Of a stretch of 64,000 nt of DNA, positions 8,576-17,151 are shown in pieces. The position numbers and the translations under genes were made by a program. The DNA comes from Tumebacillus avium (GTDB lineage Bacteria > Bacillota > Bacilli > Tumebacillales > Tumebacillaceae), in the NCBI RefSeq assembly GCF_002162355.1, contig NZ_CP021434.1, positions 3,402,001-3,466,000 on the forward strand, written 5' to 3'. Every line of letters begins with the position of its first letter. The first letter of the stretch is position 1. The notes under the pieces are model-generated. The model did not search any database. It saw only the letters and a list, made by a program, of their open reading frames with translations, and had not been told where the DNA came from.

Positions 8576-10629
8576 CCCTCGCCACTGCGCCGGTCAGCGT
8601 TTTGCCAGGTGTAGGCCCCCAGCGACTGCGGACGCTGGGGCTTCTTGGTATTTTTACCCTGCTCGATCTGATCACCTACTACCCATTTCGCTATGAAGAC
8701 CGCAACGCCCAGCCTGGGCGGGAACTGGAGCACGGCGCCCGCGTGACGGTGCGCGTCACGATCGACGGCGCGGCCGGTGTCAAATACCGGGGCAAGCGCG
8801 CTTCGACGACGATCTCGCCGGTCGTGACGGAAGACTATCGCCGCCTGCACGCCGTCTGGTTCAACCAGCCCTATGTCAAAGACCAGCTCAAGCCCGGACG
8901 CAAGATGACGATCACCGGAAAATACGATGCCAACCGCCGTTCGATCACCGTCACCACCCACGATTTCGCCGTCGCCGGGGAGACGGTGCACAGCAACCGC
9001 ATCGTGCCTGTCTACAATGTCAAAGCGGACATCACGCCAAAAATTCTGCGCAACCTGATCGCGCAGGCGGTGAAAACGTACAGCGCCGAGATCCCGGAAC
9101 TGCTGCCGCTCGTGTTGCGCCAGAAATACCGCCTGATCGACCGCATCGAAGCGGTCAACGAAATCCACTTCCCGACCAACAGCGACACGCTGCATCAGGC
9201 GCGCCGTCGGTTGATCTTTGAAGAATTTTTCCTCTTCCAGCTCAAACTGCAGGCGTTTCGTTGGATCCACCGCCATGAGCAGCCCGGCGTGGCGCATACA
9301 GCGCCGGATGACGCGGTGAGTCAATTTGTACAGAAGCTGCCCTTTGAGATGACCGGTGCTCAAAAGCGCGTCGCCGGGGAGATCCTGCGCGACATGCAAA
9401 GCAAAATGCCGATGAACCGCCTCGTGCAGGGGGACGTCGGCTCCGGGAAGACGATTCTCGCCTTTCTGGCCGCCTATGTCGCGTTTCTCTCCGGGCACCA
9501 GGGCGCGATCCTCGTGCCGACCGAGATCCTCGCCGAGCAGCATTTCCGCTCTGCAGTCGAACTGCTCGAACCGCTTGGCGTGAAAAGCGTGCTGCTCGTC
9601 GGGTCGCAAAAGGAAAAAGAGCGCCGTGAAGTGCTCGCCGAGATCGAAAGCGGCGAAGCGCATGTGATCATCGGCACGCATGCGCTGCTCGAAGAAGGCG
9701 TGCGCTTCCGCTCGCTCTCCGTCGTCATCACCGACGAACAGCACCGCTTTGGTGTCGAGCAGCGCTCGATCTTCCGCCAAAAAGGCCATGCTCCCGACGT
9801 CTTGTTCATGTCGGCGACGCCGATCCCGCGGACGCTTGCCATGTCTGTATTTGGCGATCTCGACGTGTCGCTGGTAGACGAGCTGCCGGCCGGACGCAAG
9901 CCGATCCAGACCTTTTGGATCACGCCGGACAAAGAAGAGCGCTCCTTGCGCTTTATCCGCAGCGAACTGGCCAAAGGCCGCCAAGCCTACATCGTCTGCC
10001 CGCTGGTCGAAGAGTCGGAAAAGGTGGAAGGCGTCGTCAATGCCACCGATCTCTACGCGATGCTCAAAGACTGGTTTGCCGGTTTTGAAGTCGGTCTTAT
10101 GCACGGAAAACTGCGCCCGGCGGAAAAAGAAGAGGTAATGCGCTCCTTCGTCGACAACGAAACGCAGGTGCTCGTCTCCACCACCGTCATCGAGGTTGGC
10201 GTGAACGTTCCCAACGCCACGGTGATGATGGTCTATAACGCTGAGCGGTTTGGCCTGGCCCAATTGCACCAGCTGCGCGGACGCGTCGGCCGGGGCGAGC
10301 ATGCCTCTTCCTGCATCCTGATGTCCAAGCCGGATACCGAGGCTGGGGAAGAGCGGATGAAAGCGATGGTCGCTACGCAAAACGGGTTTATTCTGGCCGA
10401 AAAAGACTTGGAGCTGCGCGGCCCGGGTGAATTTTTCGGCGTCAGGCAGAGCGGGATTCCCGAATTTAAGATCGGGGATCTGCTCCAGGACGCGAAAATC
10501 ATGCAAGTCGCCCGCGACGAAGTGCAGACCTGCATCCGCACGCCCGATTTCTGGACCCTGCCGAACTACTCTCAGCTGGTCGACTTCCTCAAGCAGGAGA
10601 AAGTGCTGCTGCAGCGCGCCGGGGACTAG
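8572..10629 (+). CDS. recG: ATP-dependent DNA helicase RecG
   Basis: A 685-aa helicase that regresses stalled replication forks. The N-terminal wedge/OB domain (to about 200) is followed by superfamily-2 helicase motifs: Walker A QGDVGSGKT near 285, DEQH box (ITDEQHRFG), SATPIPRTLA and the C-terminal QLRGRVGRG. The full length is typical. The GTG start overlaps the sdaAA stop. The same sdaAA-recG order occurs in Bacillus. Confidence 0.97.
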   Translation: MTLATAPVSVLPGVGPQRLRTLGLLGIFTLLDLITYYPFRYEDRNAQPGRELEHGARVTVRVTIDGAAGVKYRGKRASTTISPVVTEDYRRLHAVWFNQPYVKDQLKPGRKMTITGKYDANRRSITVTTHDFAVAGETVHSNRIVPVYNVKADITPKILRNLIAQAVKTYSAEIPELLPLVLRQKYRLIDRIEAVNEIHFPTNSDTLHQARRRLIFEEFFLFQLKLQAFRWIHRHEQPGVAHTAPDDAVSQFVQKLPFEMTGAQKRVAGEILRDMQSKMPMNRLVQGDVGSGKTILAFLAAYVAFLSGHQGAILVPTEILAEQHFRSAVELLEPLGVKSVLLVGSQKEKERREVLAEIESGEAHVIIGTHALLEEGVRFRSLSVVITDEQHRFGVEQRSIFRQKGHAPDVLFMSATPIPRTLAMSVFGDLDVSLVDELPAGRKPIQTFWITPDKEERSLRFIRSELAKGRQAYIVCPLVEESEKVEGVVNATDLYAMLKDWFAGFEVGLMHGKLRPAEKEEVMRSFVDNETQVLVSTTVIEVGVNVPNATVMMVYNAERFGLAQLHQLRGRVGRGEHASSCILMSKPDTEAGEERMKAMVATQNGFILAEKDLELRGPGEFFGVRQSGIPEFKIGDLLQDAKIMQVARDEVQTCIRTPDFWTLPNYSQLVDFLKQEKVLLQRAGD

Positions 10630-10684
10630 CGGGATAAAATCGGCGGCGCCCGCTCATCCTATCTCCTGAAAGGGAGTGACGGCG

Positions 10685-10879
10685 ATGAGCAAAAAGAAAA
10701 CCGCCTATGTGCTGGGCAGCCAACAGGCGATGCAACTGTTCCGTTATGAAATTGCCCGCGAGATCGGCCTTGGCACGTCCAGTTTTGAAAAAGCGCCGAA
10801 GCGGCTGAAGGATGAAGTGATCACCGATGCCATCTCCAAGCGCATGATCGAACTGGCCGATGTCCAGAGCAGAAAATGA
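10685..10879 (+). CDS. Divergent alpha/beta-type small acid-soluble spore protein
   Basis: A 64-aa protein. The segments RYEIAREIGL and ISKRMIELAD match the two conserved helices of alpha/beta SASPs (pattern KYEIAxExG ... KRMIEMAE), which coat and protect spore DNA. The EIAREIG region corresponds to where the germination protease cuts in classical members, but the site is degenerate and the usual Gly-rich loop between the helices is replaced by a Lys/Arg/Glu-rich one. ATG at 10685 lies eight bases after AGGGAG; an upstream GTG at 10676 overlaps that site. A terminator follows. Confidence 0.72.
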   Translation: MSKKKTAYVLGSQQAMQLFRYEIAREIGLGTSSFEKAPKRLKDEVITDAISKRMIELADVQSRK

Positions 10880-10906
10880 CGGTCCGACGCCCGGATCGTC
10901 TTTTTT
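10878..10906 (+). terminator. Terminator after the SASP gene
   Basis: GACGGTCCG / CGGATCGTC stem (one G-U) with a five-base loop, then six T. Confidence 0.8.
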
Positions 10907-10918
10907 CTCAGGCGGCAC

Positions 10919-10947
10919 TTACATAAAACGGGAATTTGATTTATATT
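10919..10947 (+). promoter_or_regulatory. Promoter for the Spo0E-like gene
   Basis: TTACAT (10919-10924), 17-base spacer, TATATT (10942-10947). A small stem (AAGCAAG ... CTTGCTT) lies between it and the gene. Confidence 0.5.
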
Positions 10948-11035
10948 GTACGTATGGAAAAAATCAAAGCAAGAATTTCTCGCTTGCTTCGTATGATAAA
11001 GGAAACAGTCATCAGAAGGGTAAGGGTGTTTGGCG

Positions 11036-11242
11036 ATGAACAGTATCTCTGGGCAGATTGAGACACTAAGGCAAAAGCTGCTCGAAACGGTGGACAGTTA
11101 CCGGGGTGACTTTCTGCATCCGAACGTGCTGCGCATCAGCCAGGAACTCGACACGCTGATCGTGAACGTGCAGCGCAGGAAGCAGCATCAGGCGCAGTCG
11201 CCGGCAGCAGCCAGCCGGGAGTCGGGTCACGCGGGACTGTGA
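11036..11242 (+). CDS. Spo0E-like aspartyl-phosphate phosphatase
   Basis: A 68-aa protein. Spo0E-family members dephosphorylate Spo0A~P and so delay sporulation. The pattern IETLRQKL near the N-terminus and the ISQELDTLIV segment in the second helix match the family signature SQxLD. The short Ala/Ser-rich tail is typical of variable C-termini. ATG at 11036 follows a GAAGGGTAAGGG purine stretch; an in-frame TTG two codons earlier is less likely. It has its own promoter and no sensor or other phosphorelay gene nearby. Confidence 0.75.
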   Translation: MNSISGQIETLRQKLLETVDSYRGDFLHPNVLRISQELDTLIVNVQRRKQHQAQSPAAASRESGHAGL

Positions 11243-11280
11243 TCCTGTTGATTTTGCTTGACGATTAGGGGGTGGAGCAG

Positions 11281-12009
11281 ATGGCAACACCGATTATGGG
11301 AACGGCGCGGGCGACAGCAAATCAGATGCGCCTTTTTTTGCGCCGTGTGAATTCTGATGCGCCCGACTATTCTCAGCTCTATCTCGACATCGGGGCTCGC
11401 TACGGGGTGCGCGGGGATCTCGCGTTTGCCCAGTCGATTCACGAGACTGGATATTGGCAGTTCCGGGGGACGGTGCGCCCCTACCAGAACAACTTTTCCG
11501 GGCTGGGCACGGTGAGCGCCGATGTGCAAGGCGCCACGTTTGCCACGCCGGCGCTGGGCATCGAGGCGCAGATCCAGCATCTCTACGGCTATGCGACCCG
11601 GTCTCCGCTGCCGGCCGGGGTCAAAGTGGTCGATCCGCGCTTTGCGATCCTCGAGAGCGCAGGGCTGCGGGGCGTGGCCCCGACCTGGGAGCAGCTAAGC
11701 GGCAGATGGGCCGTTCCCGGCACCACGTACGGGCAGTCGATCGTCGCGCTCTGGCAGCAGATCCTGCAGATCCAGGCGCAACCTTCCACGCCAAGCCCGC
11801 TGCCGACGCCTCCTGTGACGCCTGCGCAGCCCGATGATCTTTTCACCGATCTTGATGAAGCGTTGTGGGCGGAACCGTTCATCCGCCAGGCGGCCGAGCT
11901 TGGCCTGATTCAAGGCTATGAAGACAATTCGTTCCGTCCGGCGCGGGAGCTGACCCGCGCGGAGCTGGCGGTGATCCTGACCCAACTACGAGAAAAGCTG
12001 AGGGGATAG
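11281..12009 (+). CDS. Glucosaminidase-domain protein with one SLH repeat
   Basis: A 242-aa predicted endo-beta-N-acetylglucosaminidase of the GH73/lysozyme-like type. The N-terminal domain (about 1-160) contains the catalytic-Glu segment SIHETGYW and the NNFSGLG motif. A Pro/Thr-rich linker (about 163-185) leads to a single S-layer-homology repeat (EPFIRQAAELGLIQGYED... ELTRAELAVIL). ATG at 11281 follows AGGGGGTGG; a GTG nine bases earlier overlaps that site. No signal peptide is visible, which is odd for a cell-wall enzyme. One SLH repeat is fewer than the usual three. Confidence 0.82.
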   Translation: MATPIMGTARATANQMRLFLRRVNSDAPDYSQLYLDIGARYGVRGDLAFAQSIHETGYWQFRGTVRPYQNNFSGLGTVSADVQGATFATPALGIEAQIQHLYGYATRSPLPAGVKVVDPRFAILESAGLRGVAPTWEQLSGRWAVPGTTYGQSIVALWQQILQIQAQPSTPSPLPTPPVTPAQPDDLFTDLDEALWAEPFIRQAAELGLIQGYEDNSFRPARELTRAELAVILTQLREKLRG

Positions 12010-12024
12010 TCCCTCAGCTTTTTT
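11993..12024. terminator. Bidirectional terminator
   Basis: AAAAGCTGAGGG / CCCTCAGCTTTT, a perfect 12-bp stem with a six-base loop. It overlaps the stop of the glucosaminidase gene and also faces the minus-strand small gene at 12028. Confidence 0.85.
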
Positions 12025-12027
12025 GTG

Positions 12028-12150
12028 TCAGCGTTTGTGTTTGTCTTTGGGCGGCATCAAGATCATGATGAAAAATTGGAAGAGGATGATTCCGACAAAT
12101 ATCAGCGAAGCGAAAATGGCGACCTGTGCCGGGGTAAAATCAAATTCCAT
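12028..12150 (-). CDS. Small single-helix membrane protein (unknown)
   Basis: A 40-aa minus-strand frame with a strong AGGAGGT site seven bases before its ATG. The sequence is a short acidic N-terminus (MEFDFTPAQV), one hydrophobic helix (about 10-32) and a basic tail PPKDKHKR, so a single-pass membrane peptide with the C-terminus probably inside. It lies 27 bases after the 94-aa minus-strand gene and is probably in the same operon. I recognise no family. Confidence 0.65.
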   Translation of the reverse strand: MEFDFTPAQVAIFASLIFVGIILFQFFIMILMPPKDKHKR

Positions 12151-12177
12151 TCCGCTCACCTCCTGCGTTTGGGGCGC

Positions 12178-12462
12178 TCAGATTTGACTGATTTCGTTGA
12201 TCGCTTCCTGCACTTGCATGCCGATCTGCAGTTGTTCCTGCGACAAAGGTTCTTGGTCGCCCTGCTCGACCATGTAGCCGATCTTCTGCAGTTCCTCCTG
12301 ATAGACGGTGAGGACGTCCTGCAGGCGCTTACCGATGCGGCGCTGGTCGGAAGAGCCGTTCAGCAGCTGGTTGGCCACGCCTTCAAGCTGATAGCCCGCA
12401 AGGCGCATCCGGTGCAGGGACTGTTCGATCCGCTTTAAGGGGACAGGTCCGGTCATCGTCAT
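12178..12462 (-). CDS. Hypothetical helical protein
   Basis: A 94-aa soluble, largely helical protein rich in Gln, Glu and Leu (for example LQDVLTVYQEELQKIGYM and a Gln-rich C-terminus). ATG follows GAGGAGTG on the minus strand. It forms a likely two-gene unit with the 40-aa membrane peptide at 12028. No family is recognised and no catalytic motif is visible. Confidence 0.7.
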   Translation of the reverse strand: MTMTGPVPLKRIEQSLHRMRLAGYQLEGVANQLLNGSSDQRRIGKRLQDVLTVYQEELQKIGYMVEQGDQEPLSQEQLQIGMQVQEAINEISQI

Positions 12463-12524
12463 GGTTCGTCACTCCTCGTTCCTAGGATGCCGCCGCGAAC
12501 GGCCAAGAATGTCTGGAAAAAAGA

Positions 12525-12690
12525 AAAACCCGCGTCCGGGTATACGCGGGTTTTCGCTCGCCGTTTGCACGGCAAGCACTGGGAGAGGAGAAACCGGAGG
12601 AAGAGCTTATGGGGAAACCTAAGTCTTCTCCGCGGTTGCCTGCAACAGCTCTCGCCGTTGCTAGTTGTTATCGTTGCCGCTCTGCAGGCA
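12525..12690. other. Gene-free stretch with four consecutive stem-loops
   Basis: The 326 bases between the minus-strand gene (12462) and rsmD (12789) have no convincing ORF. They hold an 11-bp stem (AAAACCCGCGT ... ACGCGGGTTTT, 12525-12554), with a T-rich tail only when read on the minus strand. Next is a 5-bp hairpin (GCCGT TTGC ACGGC, 12560-12573). Then comes an interrupted stem of about 16 bp (12592-12637) and an 8-bp long-range pair (TGCCTGCA with TGCAGGCA, about 12637-12690). This may be a small RNA or structured leader; strand is uncertain. Confidence 0.45.
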
Positions 12691-12788
12691 GGATATACAT
12701 CACTGAGAAATTTTTCTTTTGCAAAAGGAGGGGATTGGCTCAGGGGTGGTCTTTTATGGTAAAGTAAGGACTGAGGAGTGAAGTCATC

Positions 12789-13361
12789 ATGCGCGTCATC
12801 TCAGGCGACTGCAAAGGCAGGCGTTTAAAAGCGGTTCCGGGCACCAGCACGCGCCCGACGACCGATAAAGTGAAAGAGTCGATGTTCAACATCATCGGCC
12901 CCTATTTTGACGGAGGCTGGGCGCTCGACCTGTTCGCCGGCACCGGGGGGCTTGGGATCGAAGCGTTGTCCCGCGGCATCGACAAAGCGGTGTTTCTCGA
13001 CACCGACCACAAGGCGGTGGCGACCATCCGTGAGAACGTGAGCACGCTTGGGCTGACCGAGCGCTCCGAGATCTACAAAAATGACGCCAGACGGGCGCTT
13101 GACCAACTGGCCGGGCGCGGGCTGCAGTTTGAGCTGGTCTTCCTCGACCCGCCGTATAAGCTGGTGAACTACTACGAAGAGCTGATCTCGAAACTGCAAA
13201 CGTTGAACTTGCTGACCGAGCGGGCGTACATCGTGGCTGAGCACAGCGCCGATGTGGAACTGCAAGGCGCATACGGCCGCGCCAAACGCTGGCGGCATGC
13301 GGAGTACGGCGAGATCGCGATCAGTTTTTACGAGATTACAGAAATGGAGACTGAAGCATGA
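12789..13361 (+). CDS. rsmD: 16S rRNA (guanine-966-N2)-methyltransferase RsmD
   Basis: A 190-aa Rossmann-fold methyltransferase acting on the assembled 30S head. The SAM-binding motif [17 protein letters not shown] lies near 48-64, and the catalytic motif is FLDPPY near 118-123. The N-terminus [13 protein letters not shown] matches RsmD/YlbH. ATG lies after GAGGAGTG. It overlaps coaD by four bases (ATGA), the conserved rsmD-coaD pair. Confidence 0.95.
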   Translation: MRVISGDCKGRRLKAVPGTSTRPTTDKVKESMFNIIGPYFDGGWALDLFAGTGGLGIEALSRGIDKAVFLDTDHKAVATIRENVSTLGLTERSEIYKNDARRALDQLAGRGLQFELVFLDPPYKLVNYYEELISKLQTLNLLTERAYIVAEHSADVELQGAYGRAKRWRHAEYGEIAISFYEITEMETEA

Positions 13362-13837
13362 GCATCGCAATCTACCCGGGATCTTTTGACCCGGTTACTT
13401 TTGGGCATCTGGACATCGCCGAGCGCGGTGCCAAGGTGTTTGACAAGGTCATCATCGCCGTCATGGTCAATCCGCACAAGAATCCGTTGTTTACGATCGA
13501 CGAGCGCAAAGAATTGCTCCGGGAAGCGGTCAAACACCTGCCGAACGTGGAAGTGGACAGCTTTACCGGCCTCTTGGTCGACTACGCGCGCGAGCAAAAC
13601 GCCGGCGTGATCATCAAAGGGCTGCGGGCCGTTTCCGACTTCGAGAGCGAACTGCAGATGGCTTCGCTCAACCGCCACATGTACGAGGCGGCGGAGACGC
13701 TGTTCATCCCGACCAATCACAACTATTCCTACCTCAGTTCCTCGATCGTCAAAGAGATCGCCCGCCACGGCGGCCCGGTCGCCGACCTCGTGCCGAAGCA
13801 TGTGGAAGCGGCGATGCGAGAGAAATACAGCAAGTAA
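13358..13837 (+). CDS. coaD: Pantetheine-phosphate adenylyltransferase
   Basis: A 159-aa enzyme of coenzyme A synthesis that joins 4'-phosphopantetheine and ATP to dephospho-CoA. The nucleotidyltransferase signature [15 protein letters not shown] (HxGH-like) is at 6-20, and [12 protein letters not shown] near 122-133 is the second conserved motif. Length is exactly that of the family. Confidence 0.97.
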   Translation: MSIAIYPGSFDPVTFGHLDIAERGAKVFDKVIIAVMVNPHKNPLFTIDERKELLREAVKHLPNVEVDSFTGLLVDYAREQNAGVIIKGLRAVSDFESELQMASLNRHMYEAAETLFIPTNHNYSYLSSSIVKEIARHGGPVADLVPKHVEAAMREKYSK

Positions 13838-13894
13838 CACAGCGCAGGTACATAAATAACAACTATCATCAGATGCACAGGGAGGGAGAGCCTG

Positions 13895-14704
13895 GTGCGC
13901 AGACCACGAATCGGATTGGCGCTGGGAGCGGGCGGTGCGCGCGGCTTTGCGCATATCGGTGTCCTGCAGGTGCTGGAGAAGATGGGCGTTCAGGTCGACA
14001 TGATCGCCGGGAGCTCGATGGGCTCGATGATCGGCTCCTTTTACTGCTCCGGGATGGACACGCGCTACATGGAGTCCCTTGCCGTCAACTTGAAGCGCAG
14101 GCATTGGATCGATTTTACGGTCGTGCCGAAGATGGGCTTTGTGAACGGAACGCGGATCATGGAGATGGTCCGCTTTTTGACCAAAGATCAAAACCTCGAA
14201 GATTTAAAAATTCCGCTCGCCGTCGTGGCGACCGATATCCAGAAGGGCGAACGGGTCGTCTTTCGCGAAGGACCGGCGTACCATGCGGTGCGCGGTTCAA
14301 TCTCGATCCCCGGGATTTTCATGCCGCACCGCTATCAGGGGCGCGTGCTGGTCGACGGCGGCGTGATCGACCGGGTGCCGATCAACGTGGCCCGCGAGAT
14401 GGGGGCGGACATCGTCATCGCCGTCGATGTTGGGCTGTATGACCGCGAGACGGAAGTAAAAGGCATTTTCGATGTGATCTTTCAGTCGATCGAGATCATG
14501 GAGCGCGAGATTTTGCGCACCCGCATTCTAAATGCGGATGTGATCGTGCGCCCCGATGTCGGGCATATTTCGTCGACGGCGTTTTCAAATATTGAAGAGG
14601 TGATCGCTCACGGACGGGAAGCGACAGAGCGTGTGGCTGAGCTGATCCGTAAAACGATCGACGAGTGGCAGGGAGGAGAGTACGCGGATGGGACAGAAGC
14701 ATAG
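13895..14704 (+). CDS. Patatin-like phospholipase (YlbK/RssA type)
   Basis: A 269-aa Ser-Asp dyad hydrolase. The oxyanion-hole segment GAGGARGFAHIG is at the N-terminus, the nucleophile elbow is GSSMGS near 43-48, and the dyad Asp lies in VDGGVIDRVP. GTG start after GGGAGGGAG. The same gene stands between coaD and ylbL in Bacillus (ylbK). Its end overlaps the next gene by 17 bases. Substrate unknown. Confidence 0.9.
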   Translation: MRRPRIGLALGAGGARGFAHIGVLQVLEKMGVQVDMIAGSSMGSMIGSFYCSGMDTRYMESLAVNLKRRHWIDFTVVPKMGFVNGTRIMEMVRFLTKDQNLEDLKIPLAVVATDIQKGERVVFREGPAYHAVRGSISIPGIFMPHRYQGRVLVDGGVIDRVPINVAREMGADIVIAVDVGLYDRETEVKGIFDVIFQSIEIMEREILRTRILNADVIVRPDVGHISSTAFSNIEEVIAHGREATERVAELIRKTIDEWQGGEYADGTEA

Positions 14705-15761
14705 CGACAGCACCCGATTTTTCGGCAAAAAGAACATCAAGGGCGCGGTGATCACAGCGGTGCTCGCCCTTTCGTTTTTCATCCCGACGCCCTATTATCT
14801 GTATCAGCCGGGCAGCGCGGAAGAGCTCGCCCCGATGGTGACGGTCGAAGGCGGCGACAAGGCGGAAAAAGGCACATTGATGTTGACCACCATCGCTTCG
14901 GTGAAGGCGAGCAACATCTATTACCTGGGCTACGGTTTTGTGGCGCCGCACACGGAGCTCAAGAAGGAAGAGGAAGTGCGCGGCGACATGAGCGATGACG
15001 AATATTCGCGCCTCCTCGACCACATGATGACCAGCTCCCAGCACAACGCGATCGTCGCAGGTCTGACGGCCGCCAAGGAGCAGGTCACCGTGCACTATGA
15101 AGGGGTGTTCCTGCGCGCCTTCCTCGAGGATTCGAAAGCAAAAGGCATCCTGCAGGTCGGCGATATCCTGCACTCGATCGACGGCAAGGAACTGCGCAAG
15201 GTGGACGAGATGTCGTCGTACATTCAGGAGAACAAGAAGCCGGGCGACAAGGTCGAGGTCGGATTTACCCGCGACGGAAAAGCTCAAAAGGCGACGATCG
15301 ACGTGGTGAAGTTTTCGGTCAATACGAAAACGGGCATCATCGAGCGCATCGGTCTTGCCATGCAGTTGGAAAATGAGACCCGCATTGAAAATGACCGCGA
15401 AGTGAAGATCGACGCGGAAGATATCGGCGGTCCGTCGGCCGGTCTGATGTTCTCGCTGGAGATCTACAACCAGATCGCACAGGGCGACTTGACCAAAGGC
15501 TACCGCATCGCAGGCACGGGGACGATCACGATGGAAGGCGAGGTCGGACAGATCGGCGGGATCCGCCACAAGATCGTGGCAGCCAATGACGAAGGAGCCG
15601 ATATCTTCTTCGCGCCGGCCGACCTTGATCCTGATTATGACACCAACGCCTTCGAAGCGGCCGATGAAGTCAAAAAGCTTGGCTACAAAATGAAAGTGGT
15701 GCCGGTTGCCACCTTGCAGGAAGCGATCGACTACCTCAACAAGCTGGAGCCGAAAAAATAA
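14688..15761 (+). CDS. SepM/YlbL-like PDZ-Lon membrane protease
   Basis: A 357-aa protein with one N-terminal transmembrane helix (VLALSFFIPTPYYLY, about 24-40). A PDZ domain follows in the middle (about 120-215; AFLEDSKAKGILQVGDIL). The C-terminal Lon-type protease domain has the catalytic Ser in GGPSAGLMF and the catalytic Lys in IGGIRHKIVAA. This matches YlbL and streptococcal SepM, which cleave substrates outside the membrane. It is translationally coupled to the patatin-like gene. Confidence 0.93.
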   Translation: MGQKHSDSTRFFGKKNIKGAVITAVLALSFFIPTPYYLYQPGSAEELAPMVTVEGGDKAEKGTLMLTTIASVKASNIYYLGYGFVAPHTELKKEEEVRGDMSDDEYSRLLDHMMTSSQHNAIVAGLTAAKEQVTVHYEGVFLRAFLEDSKAKGILQVGDILHSIDGKELRKVDEMSSYIQENKKPGDKVEVGFTRDGKAQKATIDVVKFSVNTKTGIIERIGLAMQLENETRIENDREVKIDAEDIGGPSAGLMFSLEIYNQIAQGDLTKGYRIAGTGTITMEGEVGQIGGIRHKIVAANDEGADIFFAPADLDPDYDTNAFEAADEVKKLGYKMKVVPVATLQEAIDYLNKLEPKK

Positions 15762-15775
15762 ATACGTCTTGTACG

Positions 15776-15813
15776 AAAAACGCCTCCCCACAATCGTGGA
15801 GAGGCGTTTTTTG
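15776..15813. terminator. Bidirectional terminator between ylbL and tmcAL
   Basis: ACGCCTCCCCAC / GTGGAGAGGCGT stem with one mismatch, flanked by A and T runs; serves the convergent genes on both sides. Confidence 0.8.
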
Positions 15814-17040
15814 CTACCAGTTTTCAATCTGTACCGGTCGGGTGATGTCCCAGAGCTCTGCGCCTGGTTGCCGGGCAGAATAGCCTTGCGCATAGAGGCG
15901 CGAGGCGCGCAGGTCGAACTCGAGCATCTTCGGTTTTTCCTTCGGCAATTTGGTCAGAATAGGAACACTGGCGCGGCTGGACGCAGCTCTCAGCACCGCT
16001 TGTCCCCGCCCGGTGAAGCCGAGCACGCGAATGTAGGGCGGACCGTCCGCCACAGAGAGCTCCTTCTGCTCGCGGCGCGTCAGCCCAAGCAGGACCGACG
16101 TCAGCGCCCGCTGGATCTTCGTCCACGTGTAGCGCTTGGTCTTGGTCAGTGTGATCAGCTCATGCACCGTAGCGGCCCGCAGAGCGGCTTCCAGCAGGCG
16201 GTGCTCCAGCCCTTCATCCACCCCGACATATTCGCGGAGCCCGTCCGGCGTGGCGCGGTGCAGGAGCGTGAACAGCGCCTGGCGGTAGTTCTCCCACGAG
16301 AGCGGTCCGCGCCCGGCTGCAAACTCTTCCTGCAGCACGCGGTAGGAGACGGCAGGGAGCAAATTTTCCGCCGTTTCGATCCCCGTCTCAAACGTCGCTT
16401 TGCGAATCGCTGTCGCTGAAGCGATCGACGGATGGGTGATCGTCTCCTGGTTGTAACCGGCCGCGATGCGGGTGATGGTGGCAGGCTCGATGGAGCTGTT
16501 CAGTTTTTTGAGCGCCGCGAGGTACTCCAGCCCCAGCATGTTGTTGGGCTTTTGGGCCAGCTCCGAATCGATCGCAGGATCGAGGGCGGCAAATCGGGCC
16601 AGCGCGTCAGAAGCGGCGCGGGGGTACGAATGCCCCTTTTGCAGCTCTTCGCGCAAAAAAGTTTTGAAAAGCGGCGGCTCTTCCACTAAGATGTTACTAA
16701 GGGCTTGCAACGGTCGGATATCGCCGCTTTCGCTGCCGAAACAGACGGTGTCGACCACGCCAAGGCGGTCGAGCACCGCGATCGACCCGTAGGCGAACAG
16801 GGAGGCGCTCTGCGCTGAATAAGCGGCAGGCAGCTCCAGCACGAGGTCTACGCCTTGCTGCAGCGCCATTTTCGTGCGGGCCCACTTGTTGACGAGCGCA
16901 GGTTCTCCGCGCTGCAAGAAGTGGCCGCTCATCACGGCGACGACCGCATCGGCCGACGTGGATGCCCGTGATTGCTCAAGATGATACAAGTGTCCGTTGT
17001 GCATCGGATTGTACTCGACGACGACGCCGGTGACTCTCAT
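15814..17040 (-). CDS. tmcAL: tRNA(Met) cytidine acetate ligase TmcAL (YlbM)
   Basis: A 408-aa nucleotidyltransferase-fold enzyme that uses acetate and ATP to form N4-acetylcytidine at the wobble position of elongator tRNA-Met. The N-terminus VVVEYNPMHNGHLYHL contains the HxGH motif; VMSGHFLQRGEPA and VDLVLELPAAY are the other family signatures. ATG at 17040 follows GGGAGGAG; an ATG five codons upstream overlaps that site. It is convergent with ylbL as in Bacillus. Confidence 0.94.
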   Translation of the reverse strand: MRVTGVVVEYNPMHNGHLYHLEQSRASTSADAVVAVMSGHFLQRGEPALVNKWARTKMALQQGVDLVLELPAAYSAQSASLFAYGSIAVLDRLGVVDTVCFGSESGDIRPLQALSNILVEEPPLFKTFLREELQKGHSYPRAASDALARFAALDPAIDSELAQKPNNMLGLEYLAALKKLNSSIEPATITRIAAGYNQETITHPSIASATAIRKATFETGIETAENLLPAVSYRVLQEEFAAGRGPLSWENYRQALFTLLHRATPDGLREYVGVDEGLEHRLLEAALRAATVHELITLTKTKRYTWTKIQRALTSVLLGLTRREQKELSVADGPPYIRVLGFTGRGQAVLRAASSRASVPILTKLPKEKPKMLEFDLRASRLYAQGYSARQPGAELWDITRPVQIENW

Positions 17041-17094
17041 GGGAACTCCTCCCAACAGCCGTAATATTCGTCATTATAGCAAGCATGAACTTTA

Positions 17095-17123
17095 TTGACA
17101 ATTTGCCAATCACTAGATATAAT
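17095..17123 (+). promoter_or_regulatory. Consensus sigma-A promoter for yceD-rpmF
   Basis: TTGACA (17095-17100), 17-base spacer, TATAAT (17118-17123): a perfect match in both boxes, 28 bases before the start codon. Confidence 0.9.
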
Positions 17124-17151
17124 GAACTCTGTTGCTTACGAGGTGATATCG

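Noticed and set aside
8548..10506. A 652-codon open frame antisense to recG
   Set aside because: Mirror of recG codon use; no start context or recognisable domain.
12487..12762. A 91-codon plus-strand frame in the rsmD upstream region
   Set aside because: It runs through the stem-loops, has no ribosome site at its start and no family similarity; the region is better explained as structured RNA.
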